Shown here: one piece after another, positions 45,195-54,308 of the stretch
How positions within the stretch are numbered: the stretch's first letter is position 1
Layout of the letters: each line of letters begins with the position of its first letter
DNA from: Cerasicoccus sp. TK19100
Lineage (GTDB): Bacteria > Verrucomicrobiota > Verrucomicrobiia > Opitutales > Cerasicoccaceae
Reading direction: 5' to 3'
DNA: 64,000 nucleotides
Assembly (NCBI RefSeq): GCF_027257155.1
Contig: NZ_JAPWDU010000007.1
Span: 216,736 to 280,735, forward strand
Program-made: the position numbers and the translations under genes
The notes under the pieces: model-generated
The model's input: only the letters and a program-made list of their open reading frames with translations
Told to the model about the DNA's origin: nothing
Database searches by the model: none

Positions 45195-47093
45195 ATGAAG
45201 AGCGGCATTCGCAGAACCAGAATCATCCACGGCGCTTTGATCGTCGTTGCTGCGCTGCTTTCGCTGTTTCTAGCCTACCAAATCCGCTTTGAGTTTAACT
45301 TACCGACGGAGCCGGTGAATTGGGAAGCACGTATGTGGCACACGATGAAGTGGATCCTGCCGCTGGAATACATCGTGTTTTATGCGCTGGGATTGTTTTC
45401 GCCGCTGGTAGCGCGCTTCAGTTGGTGGGACTTTTGCCGGGTCGGCACTGCGGTTGCCTTACTGTCGGGCTTTCTGCTGTATTTGTGGTTTATATTCTCG
45501 GGGGACAAGACGGCCCCGCGCTCGGTGATCTTTATCAACGGGCTGTTCCTCTTTACCACGCTTTGCAGTATCATGGCGCTATCGGCGCATCTGCGGCACA
45601 TCCTGACGGGTAATCTCTCCGAGCTGCCGGTGCGGGCCTCGCGGGTTGTTTCCGTAGGAACCGGATTTCTGGCTTACCAATTAATCGAGCAGACGCGCAG
45701 CCGCCGTGGACTGGGCATGCGGGTGGTTGGCGTAGTCGACTCACGGGGTAGATTCCGTGATGGCCAGCATTGGCAAGGGGCACCCGTGGGCGGAGGCATT
45801 GATCAACTGGAGAGCGTTTGCCGCCGGTTTGATCCCGACCGCATCATCATCACCGATCCGGAGCTCCCGGCAGAGCAGGTACGACAGCTGGTGTGGAAAT
45901 GTCGCCGCTTGCACGTGCCGCTTTTCATTGTCCCGAGCACCCAGGAGATGCCCAATGGCGTGCTGCGGGTGGAAGAGATACGGCCTGTCGGGCTGGACGA
46001 CGTCCTGGGGCGGAATTCGCTGGATATCGATCTGCCGCGCATCCATCGCTTACTCAGTGGCAAGCGTGTGCTCGTGACGGGGGCAGGGGGGAGCATCGGC
46101 AGCGAGCTTTCTCGCCAGATCCTCGCCATGGGGCCCAGCAAGCTGTTGCTTCTGGACAGCTCCGAGCCTTCGCTCTTCCAGATCGAGCAACGCCTGCGCA
46201 AGGAGGATAACGGTAGCTGCGTGAATGCGGTTTTGGCGGACGTGCGGGACCTCTCGGCCATGCATACCGTTTTTCAAAACGAGACGCCGGAGGTGATCTT
46301 TCACTCGGCCGCATTGAAGCATGTGCCGATGATGGAAATGTATCCCGGGGAAGGGCTGCAAACCAACACGTTGGGCACCCACCAGTTGGCCGAGCTGGCG
46401 GAGAAATTTGGGGCCGAGCGCATGGTGTTTATTTCGACGGATAAGGCAATTAACCCGACGAGCCTGATGGGTGCCTCTAAGCGTTTGGCTGAGCAATTGA
46501 TCCAAGCCAGACCCAGGGACAAAGGAGGTCCGGCATTCCTCGCGGTGCGCTTTGGCAACGTGATCGGCTCTTCGGGCAGCGTCGTGCCTATTTTTGAAAA
46601 GCAAATTGCTGCGGGCGGGCCGGTGACCGTGACTCATGCTGACGTGACGCGGTATTTTATGTCGATCCCCGAAGCGGTCGGGTTGGTGCTGCAAAGCGCG
46701 ACACAAGGCAGTGGCGGCGAGATATTTATGCTCGATATGGGCGAGCCGCTCAAGGTGCTGGACATTGCCCGGCTGATGATCGAAATGCGCGGGCTGGAGC
46801 CAGACAAAGATATCGCGGTGAAGATTATCGGACTGCGCCCCGGCGAAAAATTATTCGAAGAGCTCAGCTACGACGCCGAGATCCACGACCACACGACGCA
46901 CCCGCGCGTTTACCGACTCACGGCTCCGCCGCTAACTGCCGAAGAGGCCGCACGGTTAATGGCGAGTATTCAGGACGCCATCAATTTACGTGACGCGAAT
47001 GCGATTCGGGAAGCGGTCAGAATCATATTGCCGGAATTCATTGCCCCAGAGACGGATAAGGATTCTGAGGTAAGCGCTGCGATCCAGGCGTAA
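45195..47093 (+). CDS. UDP-GlcNAc 4,6-dehydratase (PglF/WbpM/CapD-like)
   Basis: A 632-residue membrane-anchored protein: four N-terminal helices (residues 10-140), a Rossmann-like middle domain (VVSVGTGFLAYQLIEQ) and the catalytic SDR domain (RVLVTGAGGSIGSELSRQIL, ADVRDL, HSAALKHVPMME). The active site has Met in place of Tyr in LMGASKR, the SMK triad of the long inverting/retaining dehydratases such as WbpM and PglF. It makes UDP-4-keto-6-deoxy-GlcNAc, the precursor of bacillosamine- or quinovosamine-type sugars. The preceding aminotransferase uses the product. Confidence 0.93.
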   Translation: MKSGIRRTRIIHGALIVVAALLSLFLAYQIRFEFNLPTEPVNWEARMWHTMKWILPLEYIVFYALGLFSPLVARFSWWDFCRVGTAVALLSGFLLYLWFIFSGDKTAPRSVIFINGLFLFTTLCSIMALSAHLRHILTGNLSELPVRASRVVSVGTGFLAYQLIEQTRSRRGLGMRVVGVVDSRGRFRDGQHWQGAPVGGGIDQLESVCRRFDPDRIIITDPELPAEQVRQLVWKCRRLHVPLFIVPSTQEMPNGVLRVEEIRPVGLDDVLGRNSLDIDLPRIHRLLSGKRVLVTGAGGSIGSELSRQILAMGPSKLLLLDSSEPSLFQIEQRLRKEDNGSCVNAVLADVRDLSAMHTVFQNETPEVIFHSAALKHVPMMEMYPGEGLQTNTLGTHQLAELAEKFGAERMVFISTDKAINPTSLMGASKRLAEQLIQARPRDKGGPAFLAVRFGNVIGSSGSVVPIFEKQIAAGGPVTVTHADVTRYFMSIPEAVGLVLQSATQGSGGEIFMLDMGEPLKVLDIARLMIEMRGLEPDKDIAVKIIGLRPGEKLFEELSYDAEIHDHTTHPRVYRLTAPPLTAEEAARLMASIQDAINLRDANAIREAVRIILPEFIAPETDKDSEVSAAIQA

Positions 47094-47147
47094 ATTGTAG
47101 GAAAAAGACCTTATACAGTTGATATTGGATTATTAGGATGCATATTT

Positions 47148-48125
47148 GTGTGCATCGCCGAACCATCTCTTAACTGGAGTGCCAAGAGCAGCCCTTCTGT
47201 CTTGGCGCTTATCATGGCTGGAAGCTATATATTGCTCTCCGGCTTCTACATTGTTGTTTCCACGCTGGCGGTATCGGATGCGTTTGACGCCAGTGAAGGC
47301 GCTTTGCTGGTTGAGCTAACGAAAGGCTTGTTGTTTATTTTGGTAACGGGGGTAGGGATTTTTTTGGGGAGCCGTTATTTGATGGGAATGATCGCCCGCC
47401 AATGTGTGGAGATTGAGAAGCAGCGACGCTCCATTGAGGCCTTGGATAAGCGCGCATCGGTGGGCTTGCTGGCCAGCGCGATCGGCCACGACGCCAATAA
47501 TTTGCTAACTGCCGCCCGCATGTCGGTGGACTTGATGAAGCGCGGGTTGGACCCCGACCGGTTGTCTGCCTTGATGAATACCGTTGAGGAAGCGCTGAAT
47601 GAACTGATGGAGCTGAATCGCAGGCTGGTGCGCGGTGGTCATGCCGATCAGCCGGGAGAGCTCAAAGTGCGCTGCCTGAAAAATGAGTCGGAGCGCGTCA
47701 TTCAATTCATCGACAATGATCACCCTATCTCGCGATTGAAGATTGAGTTTATTAGCAAAGGGGATGTGTCGGTGCCGATCAACCGGCACCTTTATTTTCA
47801 GGTGTTGCTCAACTTGCTCCTCAACGTGTCGCGCCATGCGGGCGAGTATTCGACTGTTCGGATCAGTACCCTCGATTGCGACCAAGCTGTCTGCGTGTTG
47901 GTGGAAGACAATGGGCCCGGCGTGCCGGCACCAAAGCGGGAGATGATTTTCACGCCGTATTATTCGGAGCACCCGGAAGGTTCCGGTCTGGGCTTGGCTT
48001 CCGTGCGCGCGGTGATGCGCATGCACGGCGGCGATATTTGTTGTGAGGAGTCCTGCCTGGGTGGCGCGAAATTTGTTTTAAACTTCCCCAGAGAAGCTTC
48101 AAAGCCTGAGCAGGCCGCTGTGTAG
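47148..48125 (+). CDS. Orphan sensor histidine kinase
   Basis: A 325-residue membrane kinase with two transmembrane helices (about 17-40 and 59-79) and almost no periplasmic sensor, then a coiled linker. The H-box is SAIGHDANNLLTAARMSVDLM with His114, followed by an HATPase domain (LLLNVSRHAG, VEDNGPGVP, GSGLGLASVRAVM). It starts at GTG 47148. The variant H-box lacks the usual proline after HD/E. No response regulator is adjacent. The signal may be sensed in the membrane; a link to glycan synthesis is only by position. Confidence 0.87.
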   Translation: MCIAEPSLNWSAKSSPSVLALIMAGSYILLSGFYIVVSTLAVSDAFDASEGALLVELTKGLLFILVTGVGIFLGSRYLMGMIARQCVEIEKQRRSIEALDKRASVGLLASAIGHDANNLLTAARMSVDLMKRGLDPDRLSALMNTVEEALNELMELNRRLVRGGHADQPGELKVRCLKNESERVIQFIDNDHPISRLKIEFISKGDVSVPINRHLYFQVLLNLLLNVSRHAGEYSTVRISTLDCDQAVCVLVEDNGPGVPAPKREMIFTPYYSEHPEGSGLGLASVRAVMRMHGGDICCEESCLGGAKFVLNFPREASKPEQAAV

Positions 48126-48214
48126 CATCGCGTCTATTGTGACGACAATGGCGCATATGCGTAGCGCCTTTGGGGTTGCCTTCGGGGGTAGGGTTTGGCA
48201 TTCACTGGCCCCTT

Positions 48215-49204
48215 ATGAAAGTTTTGGTCGTTGGAGGCGCTGGATACATCGGCAGTCACTGCGTCCGTCAGCTTATTGCGGCGGGCCACGAACCGGTTGT
48301 CCTGGACAATCTTGTTTACGGGCACAAGGGCGCTCTGCAGCCGGAGGTTCCCTTTTTCCAAGGTGACCTGGGCGACAAAGCATTCGTTGGCCAACTGCTC
48401 AAGCAGGAGTCGATTGAGCTGGTCATGCACTTCGCGGCCTACTGCTATGTGGGCGAGTCCGTCACTGAGCCTTTCAAATACTACGAGAATAACGTCGTCG
48501 CCACGCTGCGCCTGTTGGAGGCCATGCACGAGGCAGGCGTTAACAAGTTCGTCTTCTCCTCGACATGTGCCACCTATGGCGTGCCGGAGAAGCTCCCGAT
48601 GACCGAGGACCTGCCGCAGGCACCGATCAACCCCTACGGCCAGACCAAGCTCGATGTGGAAAACATCCTGAAGGCGCTCAGCCATGCCTACGGTTTGTCG
48701 TTTGCCGCGTTCCGCTACTTCAATGCTGCGGGTGCCTCGGTAGATGGCTCCATTGGCGAAGACCACCAGCCGGAAACCCACCTGATCCCGCTGATCATCG
48801 ACGCAGCCGTCGGCAAGCGTGAGAACATCAAAATTTTCGGCACGGACTACGATACGCCCGATGGCACTTGCCTGCGCGACTATGTCCATGTGGACGACCT
48901 GTCCCGTGCGCACATTGCGGTGTTCGACAAGCTCAGCGAGCCCGGCCAATCCTTTTTCTACAACCTCGGCACCGGCACGCCCAACTCCGTTCGCGAAGTC
49001 ATCACGGCGGTGGAGCGCGTTACGGGCAAGACGGTCCCTGTTGTCGAGGATGTGCGTCGCCCCGGCGATCCGCCTGCGCTGTTTGCCGACTCCTCCAAGG
49101 CGAAAACCGAGCTAGGCTGGACGGTCGAATTTGACACCATCGACAAGATCGTCGAAACAGCTTGGCGCTGGCACTCCGCGCACCCGCGCGGCTACGAAGA
49201 TTAA
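48215..49204 (+). CDS. galE: UDP-glucose 4-epimerase
   Basis: Interconverts UDP-Glc and UDP-Gal (and possibly the N-acetyl forms). The 329-residue SDR has VLVVGGAGYIGSHCVRQL at the N-terminus, SSTCATYG and NPYGQTKLDVE (Ser, Tyr, Lys triad), FRYFNAAGAS, and TPDGTCLRDYVHVDDL. ATG 48215 (MKVLVVGG) is the natural start; an open frame extends 15 codons upstream. The gene has markedly higher GC and a stronger codon bias than the 12-28 kb island, as expected of a core gene. Confidence 0.95.
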   Translation: MKVLVVGGAGYIGSHCVRQLIAAGHEPVVLDNLVYGHKGALQPEVPFFQGDLGDKAFVGQLLKQESIELVMHFAAYCYVGESVTEPFKYYENNVVATLRLLEAMHEAGVNKFVFSSTCATYGVPEKLPMTEDLPQAPINPYGQTKLDVENILKALSHAYGLSFAAFRYFNAAGASVDGSIGEDHQPETHLIPLIIDAAVGKRENIKIFGTDYDTPDGTCLRDYVHVDDLSRAHIAVFDKLSEPGQSFFYNLGTGTPNSVREVITAVERVTGKTVPVVEDVRRPGDPPALFADSSKAKTELGWTVEFDTIDKIVETAWRWHSAHPRGYED

Positions 49205-49233
49205 TTGCTGAAACACTGAAATAATATACTACT

Positions 49234-50172
49234 ATGCGAGTTCTCGTTACTGGCGGTGCCGGATTCCTCGGCAGTCATCTCTGTGAAAGATTAATTGACC
49301 AAGGTCACAGCGTTATCTGCTTGGATAACTGCTTTACTGGCCGAAAGAAGAACATCGATCACCTGCTCGACAGCCATCGCTTCGAGTTCATGCGCCACGA
49401 TGTGGTGGACCCCTTTAAGGCCGAGGTTGACCAGATCTACAACCTCGCTTGCCCCGCCTCGCCGGTGCACTACCAATACAACGCGATCAAGACGATTAAG
49501 ACCTCCGTCATGGGCGCTATCAACTGCCTCGGCCTCGCCAAGCGCGTAAATGCTCGCGTCCTCCAGGCTTCGACCTCGGAAATCTACGGCGATCCCAACG
49601 TCCACCCGCAGCCAGAGTCCTACTGGGGCAACGTCAACCCGATCGGCATCCGCTCTTGCTACGACGAGGGCAAGCGCTGCGCCGAAACGCTCTTCTTCGA
49701 CTACCACCGCCAGAACAAAGTCGACATCCGCGTGATGCGCATCTTCAACACCTACGGTCCGCGCATGGACCCGGAGGACGGCCGTGTGGTCTCCAACTTC
49801 ATTTGCCAGGCCCTGCGTGGTGAGGACATCACCATCTACGGTGACGGCTCGCAGACGCGCTCCTTCTGCTATGTGGACGACAACATCGAGGGCATGATGC
49901 GTCTGATGAACAAGGACGGCATCACCGGCCCGGTCAACATCGGCAACCCCGGCGAATTCACGATCAAGCAGCTCGCGGAGAAGATCATCGAACTCGTCGG
50001 CGGCAGCTCCAAGATTGTTTACAAGCCGCTGCCATCGGATGACCCGAAGCAGCGCCGCCCAGATATCACCCTCGCCAAGGAACTCCTCGATTGGGAGCCC
50101 ACCATCAACCTCGAAGCCGGCCTCAAGAAAACGATCCCATACTTCGACGGCCTGCTCTCGCAGGGCAGCTAG
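49234..50172 (+). CDS. uxs: UDP-xylose synthase (UDP-glucuronate decarboxylase)
   Basis: Converts UDP-GlcA to UDP-xylose with bound NAD+. The 312 residues carry [44 protein letters not shown] and [11 protein letters not shown] (Tyr/Lys pair), followed by [13 protein letters not shown] and [12 protein letters not shown]. All are classic for the UXS family, close to eukaryotic UXS. UDP-GlcA would come from ugd at 1010. Ends at a strong terminator, so galE and uxs form the 3' end of a transcription unit. Confidence 0.95.
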   Translation: MRVLVTGGAGFLGSHLCERLIDQGHSVICLDNCFTGRKKNIDHLLDSHRFEFMRHDVVDPFKAEVDQIYNLACPASPVHYQYNAIKTIKTSVMGAINCLGLAKRVNARVLQASTSEIYGDPNVHPQPESYWGNVNPIGIRSCYDEGKRCAETLFFDYHRQNKVDIRVMRIFNTYGPRMDPEDGRVVSNFICQALRGEDITIYGDGSQTRSFCYVDDNIEGMMRLMNKDGITGPVNIGNPGEFTIKQLAEKIIELVGGSSKIVYKPLPSDDPKQRRPDITLAKELLDWEPTINLEAGLKKTIPYFDGLLSQGS

Positions 50173-50195
50173 CGGCGACACATATCACGCTTTCC

Positions 50196-50229
50196 AAAGA
50201 CCCGGCTGGATTCCGCCGGGTCTTTTTGT
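50196..50229 (+). terminator. Strong rho-independent terminator after UDP-xylose synthase
   Basis: AAAGACCCGGC (50196-50206) pairs perfectly with GCCGGGTCTTT (50215-50225) around an 8-base loop, and the stem runs into a T-rich tail (TTTTTGTTT). Confidence 0.9.
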
Positions 50230-50272
50230 TTCAATTGGAAACAAACCGCCGGGTTGATTGTTGTAAGCTATA

Positions 50273-50563
50273 GTGCACGCACATCAGCAAAAATTGATTC
50301 CCACTCGTCCATTTTTCATCGCTGGCCTGACTTGGTTCGTTTTGCTTTGCGGACATTTCTTCTACTCGGCGCACCAGGTCCTCTCTGGACCACATACGGA
50401 CAAGGCAATCGTTTACACCTGGAAGTTTCAGGTATTTGCCTTCTGCACCAGTGTGCTGTGGATTTGGCTGTTTGCCTTGGCGGGGATATGGAGCTTACTG
50501 CTCTTTTATTTTACCCGGAGTAGCTCCACCGATTCCAGTCGCCATGATGAAGAATCGTGCTAG
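50273..50563 (+). CDS. Small two-helix membrane protein, unknown
   Basis: A 96-residue frame with two hydrophobic helices (FFIAGLTWFVLLCGHFFYSA and a second, FQVFAFCTSVLWIWLFALAG). The hydrophobic pattern is coherent in this frame, unlike the overlapping frame at 50254. GTG 50273 is the only good start. Ends 9 bases before a lipoprotein gene. No family recognised; medium to low confidence that it is expressed. Confidence 0.5.
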   Translation: MHAHQQKLIPTRPFFIAGLTWFVLLCGHFFYSAHQVLSGPHTDKAIVYTWKFQVFAFCTSVLWIWLFALAGIWSLLLFYFTRSSSTDSSRHDEESC

Positions 50564-50572
50564 GGTATTGGT

Positions 50573-51010
50573 GTGAAAATGCGTTGGCTCTTCCTGATTT
50601 TATCAACGGCCTTGCTCTCGGGCTGCGGCTATAACGTGCAGTATTCGCCGCTTAATAATCCGCTGTCAGCAGACGAGGCTGCTATTGCCAATGGGGTGGC
50701 CGCGCGTGGTCCCGTGCAGGCTTCGGATGTGACGCTGTTTCTGGTCCAACGTCCGGAGAGGCGCTACCGAGAGCTGGGCATCATCACAATACCGACAGGC
50801 CAGAGCTTACCCAACCAGGAGGAAATCTTTCAGCTGTTCCGTCAAAAGGCGGCTGAGGTTGGCGCGGATGGTGTGATCATCATGGACACCCAGACCGCGA
50901 TTGAGACATATCCCACGGCGACCTACGTTTATGACTGGGGCTTATTTTACCAGGACACCATTCGCTCGCGGTCGATATTCCGAGGCATGGCAATCCAGTT
51001 CCTGGAGTAG
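50573..51010 (+). CDS. Putative lipoprotein, unknown function
   Basis: A 145-residue protein with a lipoprotein signal (WLFLILSTALLSGC, lipobox LSGC, lipidated Cys about residue 18). The mature part contains EEIFQLFRQKAAEVGADGVIIMDTQTAIET, a pattern seen in small lipoproteins that share a fold with the YbjQ/DUF74-like group (AAELGADAVI). Start GTG 50573 or ATG 50579. Function unknown; it probably faces the periplasm on the inner or outer membrane. Confidence 0.7.
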   Translation: MKMRWLFLILSTALLSGCGYNVQYSPLNNPLSADEAAIANGVAARGPVQASDVTLFLVQRPERRYRELGIITIPTGQSLPNQEEIFQLFRQKAAEVGADGVIIMDTQTAIETYPTATYVYDWGLFYQDTIRSRSIFRGMAIQFLE

Positions 51011-51124
51011 GCAAAGCAGGCATTGGCCGATCTCGTTATAATTCCCGGCCTCCGTTCGACGGATGGCGAACAATGTGGTATCTTAGCTGTCAGGATGAGT
51101 AGTATCCTGCGACGTATCTATTTC

Positions 51125-53335
51125 ATGAAACGATTTTTGCGAATATTCGCCCTTTGGCTGACTGCGGTCGCGGCTCTGACCGCCGCACCCCAGCGTAGCC
51201 AGCATGTGGAGGCCGAGCTGGTCGCCGACGTTACCTCCGCTCAGCCCGGTGAGCCGTTCTGGGTCGCCTTGCGCATGAAGATGGACCCGCATTGGCACAC
51301 TTATTGGGTCAACCCAGGCGATGCCGGTATCAAGACCACCATCGAGTGGCAGGACTTGCCTGAGGGCGTCACCATCGGCGACATCCATTGGCCGACGCCC
51401 AAGGTGTTCGACCAGGCTGGGATCATGAATTACGTCTACGAAGACGAGGTATTCCTGATGATGCAGGCTACGGTGGAGGAGGGCGCTTCGCTTTCTGAGC
51501 TTAAGCTGAAGGCGCGCGCCGATTGGCTGGAATGTGATGACCAGATGTGTGTGCCCGGTGGTGTGGATTTGACGCTGGATTTGCCGGTGTCCACCGAGTC
51601 GCCCGAGGCTTCTGAGTGGAGCAACGACTTAAAGGAAACGCGCGAAGAAAATTGGCCGCAAACGCTCTCGGATGCCTGGGCTGCCTCGGCGTCGCAGAGT
51701 GGGGATCAGATTACGCTGACCCTCACGCCGCTCGCCTCGGCTCAGGGGCACAATCCCGGCGAGCTGACTTTTTTCGCCGTCAATTCCTACATCGAACCGG
51801 CGGCAGAGCAGATCCTTACGCGCAGTGATGACGGGATACTCACGGTCGTGATGACGAAAAACGAATTTTATGATGGCGGTGAGCCGGACTCCTTGCCCGG
51901 TGTTGTTCGCGCTGCCAACGGCTGGCTTCCCGATGGCAAAGTGATCGGTCTGTCGGTTGACCCAACCCTGACTACCGCTACCAACACCGCCGCGACCTCT
52001 GGCGCGGCCAGCGGAGCACCAACCACCAGCGACCCCATTATCGACACCCCCGACGAAGGCGGTTCCTGGGTGGCGCTGATCCCCCTGGCGTTCATTGGCG
52101 GGATGATTTTGAACCTGATGCCCTGCGTGTTCCCCGTGATTGGTCTCAAAGTGATGGGCTTTGTCAGCCAGGCAGGGGAATCTCACCGCAAGGTAATTGT
52201 CCACGGCCTCGTCTACACGCTGGGCGTGCTGGTTAGCTTCTGGGCGATCGGGCTGCTTTTCGAGCCGATCCACCAGACCTTCGTCAGCTCGGGTGAGATC
52301 GAGGGCGGCTGGGCCTCGTGGCTCACGCCAAAATTTGTGACGTTTCTAATCATCCTGGTGTTCGTGTTCAGCCTCAGCCTGAGCGGGCTGTTTGAGATCG
52401 GTGTATCCGCCGTTGGCCTGGGTTCTAGCTGGAGTAGTAAAGCTGGACTGGTTGGCACCTTTTTCTCCGGTCTCTTTGCCGTAGCCGTTGGTGCCCCATG
52501 CGCCGCGCCGTTTCTGGCCCCCGTGCTGGGTGCGCTGGTGAAGACCAATTTCTTGCAGCGCGAAATCCTGCTCACCGTGATTGGTCTGGGGCTGGCGTTC
52601 CCGTATCTGCTGTTTTCCTTTTTCCCGCAGCTCACGCGCAAGCTGCCCCGCCCCGGTGCGTGGATGGAGACTTTCAAGCAAGGCATGGCTTTTCTGCTTT
52701 ACGCGACGGTTGCGGCGCTCGTCTGGGTGCTGGCCGATCAGGTGGAGGCTTACACGCTGCTCACGGTGCTCTTCGGGCTCGTGCTGGCGGCCATGGGTTG
52801 CTGGGTCTATGGCCGTTGGGGAACGCTGCTTAAGTCCAAAGGCGTGCGGACGACGGCGACCATCGTTGCCTTGGCCTTGATCATAGGCCCCATGGCGTTT
52901 GCCTTCGCCAAAATCAGCGAAAACGAGCGCCGCGAAGCCCTCATCGCCGAGGCCAAGGAAAGTGGTGCGCAGTTGGACTTCCTGGTCTGGGAAAAGTGGT
53001 CGCCGGAGGCTGTGCAAACGCTCCTGGCGCAGGGGCGTCCGGTGTATATCGACTTCACCGCCCGCTGGTGCGCAACCTGCCAGGTTAATAAGCGTGTTTA
53101 CAACGACGTGGACCTCGTGCGCGAGTTTCAGAAAGATAATGTCGCCACGCTCAATGCAGACTGGACTGACCACAACCCTGAGATCGCCAAGGCGCTGGCG
53201 GAGTTTGATCGTAGTGCGGTGCCATTCAACATATTATACATCCCCGGACGTGAAAAGCCGGTGATTTTGCCGGAACTTTTAACCGACTCGAATGTCCGAG
53301 CGGCGTTGGCAGAAATTGGCAACGAAAGTGTCTAA
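51125..53335 (+). CDS. DsbD/ScsB-like thiol:disulfide interchange protein
   Basis: Carries electrons from cytoplasmic thioredoxin across the membrane. The 736 residues have a signal peptide (MKRFLRIFALWLTAVAALTAA) and an N-terminal corrector domain (PHWHTYWVNPGDAGIKT, with a Cys pair in ECDDQMC). Eight or so membrane helices follow with the paired cysteines in MPCVFPVIGLK and GAPCAAPFLAPVLG, then a C-terminal thioredoxin domain with WCATCQVNKR. ATG 51125 is chosen because it gives the signal peptide; an upstream frame to 51023 does not. It would keep periplasmic cysteines reduced, for example in cytochrome maturation. Confidence 0.9.
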   Translation: MKRFLRIFALWLTAVAALTAAPQRSQHVEAELVADVTSAQPGEPFWVALRMKMDPHWHTYWVNPGDAGIKTTIEWQDLPEGVTIGDIHWPTPKVFDQAGIMNYVYEDEVFLMMQATVEEGASLSELKLKARADWLECDDQMCVPGGVDLTLDLPVSTESPEASEWSNDLKETREENWPQTLSDAWAASASQSGDQITLTLTPLASAQGHNPGELTFFAVNSYIEPAAEQILTRSDDGILTVVMTKNEFYDGGEPDSLPGVVRAANGWLPDGKVIGLSVDPTLTTATNTAATSGAASGAPTTSDPIIDTPDEGGSWVALIPLAFIGGMILNLMPCVFPVIGLKVMGFVSQAGESHRKVIVHGLVYTLGVLVSFWAIGLLFEPIHQTFVSSGEIEGGWASWLTPKFVTFLIILVFVFSLSLSGLFEIGVSAVGLGSSWSSKAGLVGTFFSGLFAVAVGAPCAAPFLAPVLGALVKTNFLQREILLTVIGLGLAFPYLLFSFFPQLTRKLPRPGAWMETFKQGMAFLLYATVAALVWVLADQVEAYTLLTVLFGLVLAAMGCWVYGRWGTLLKSKGVRTTATIVALALIIGPMAFAFAKISENERREALIAEAKESGAQLDFLVWEKWSPEAVQTLLAQGRPVYIDFTARWCATCQVNKRVYNDVDLVREFQKDNVATLNADWTDHNPEIAKALAEFDRSAVPFNILYIPGREKPVILPELLTDSNVRAALAEIGNESV

Positions 53336-53359
53336 AACTTTTTTGCCAAGTTTTTTGAA

Positions 53360-53508
53360 AAAAATTAATTCGGGGCTAAAGGTAACTAATCTTGTTCCGA
53401 TTAGACACTACATCAGAGAATATTTTCTCGGGCGCAAGCCCGACGGAATGATAACACAGTAGAGATGGCGGGAGGTCCCCCTTGGGAGAGGGGGGCCTCT
53501 ATTTTTTT
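53360..53508 (+). ncRNA. Candidate small RNA or structured 3' region ending in a terminator
   Basis: A gene-free stretch with ordered structure: a GAGAA/TTCTC dyad (53417-53430), then TCGGGC-GCAA-GCCCGA, a six-base stem closed by a GNRA tetraloop. After these comes a terminator hairpin GAGGTCCCCC/GGGGGGCCTC followed by T7. Promoter-like TTGAAA at 53355 is weak. It could be a stand-alone sRNA or a 3' UTR of the DsbD-like gene, whose stop is at 53335. The 5' end is not determined. Confidence 0.35.
53471..53508 (+). terminator. Rho-independent terminator
   Basis: GAGGTCCCCC pairs with GGGGGGCCTC (one G-T pair) and the stem is followed by ATTTTTTT. The T tract is on the plus strand only, so it serves transcripts coming from the DsbD-like gene or from a small RNA. 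Confidence 0.8.
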
Positions 53509-53543
53509 GCAGATTTGATCTGGCGGGAGACGTTGATTGCGCG

Positions 53544-54155
53544 TTATGCGGACTCCGGGTGAAAATGGCGTCGGTCAAGCTCTTCGCGGAGTTGATTTAG
53601 CTCGATGCGTTCTTGCTCCAGCGCCGAGGCCTTGTCGTAAATTTCCTCCTCCAGTTCGCGAATCGCGCGTTCGCGCTCGTCGAATTTCTTGGCCTGTGCA
53701 TTGGCTTCTTTGATCGCGTCCAACCGCATCTCCAGGCCGTAAATCTGCTGGCGCAGATCGCGTATCTGGCTGGAAATGAACTGGTTGGCCTTCACGATGC
53801 CAGCCAATGCGTCTTCAAATGGAGTGGCGGAATCGGCGGACTCCCGCTTGAGCGAAAGCTTGCGGCTGGCGTTAACCGCGCCGCTGCGAAAAACTGTCAT
53901 GTGGCCGCGGGTTTCGACTTGGCGCTCCGGCGAGGCGTAGGTGATCTTGTGCCAGGAGGATGGGGCAGAGGCGTCGTCTTCCACGTGGCAGACCTGGATA
54001 TTGCCCTGCGGATTGTCGCGAAAGCTTTGCTCGATGGTTTGCAGGCTGAGCGGCTGGGGCTCGGTGGTGCCATTGCTGGCCATCCACCACTGGTCGGGCA
54101 AAGAATTTGCGACAAGTCGCTGGCGGAGTTTGCTGATAGTAGTGGTGTCGCTCAT
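53544..54155 (-). CDS. Hypothetical protein with C-terminal coiled coil
   Basis: A 203-residue protein of no recognised family. Residues 1-105 form a globular part (LVANSLPDQWWMASNGTTEPQPLSLQ ... VEDDASAPSSWHKITYASPERQVETRGHMT). Residues 120-198 are a long charged coiled coil (QIRDLRQQIYGLEMRLDAIKEANAQ ... EIYDKASALEQERIELNQLREELDRR). No signal peptide or membrane helix. ATG 54155 (MSDTTTISK) is a better start than the ATG ten codons upstream. It is separated from rplI by that gene's terminator, so it is its own unit. Confidence 0.7.
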   Translation of the reverse strand: MSDTTTISKLRQRLVANSLPDQWWMASNGTTEPQPLSLQTIEQSFRDNPQGNIQVCHVEDDASAPSSWHKITYASPERQVETRGHMTVFRSGAVNASRKLSLKRESADSATPFEDALAGIVKANQFISSQIRDLRQQIYGLEMRLDAIKEANAQAKKFDERERAIRELEEEIYDKASALEQERIELNQLREELDRRHFHPESA

Positions 54156-54258
54156 GGCCGGATTGATTGAGGTGATTGACGCCACGGCGCCCTGAGAAAG
54201 TGGGCCTATGATACCACACGCCGCATTAAGCGACGGTTAACTCCGGGCAACTGGACAC

Positions 54259-54290
54259 AAAAAAACCGCCCGGATGACTCCGGACGGTTT
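54259..54290 (-). terminator. Rho-independent terminator of the rplI unit
   Basis: Read on the minus strand: AAACCGTCCGGA, GTCA loop, TCCGGGCGGTTT (one G-T pair), then a T7 tract corresponding to A7 at 54259-54265. Ends the trmD-rplS-rplI transcript. Confidence 0.9.
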
Positions 54291-54308
54291 CTGAAAATAT
54301 TAGCGGAA

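Noticed and set aside
49291..50181. 296-residue minus-strand frame antisense to UDP-xylose synthase
   Set aside because: Low-complexity Val/Asp-rich composition typical of shadow frames, and the plus-strand gene is certain.
50254..50523. 89-residue frame overlapping the small membrane protein
   Set aside because: The alternative frame has a coherent two-helix hydrophobic pattern and a better place before the lipoprotein gene.
52346..53173. 275-residue minus-strand frame inside the DsbD-like gene
   Set aside because: Gln/His/Arg-rich translation without motifs, overlapping a gene with conserved cysteine motifs.
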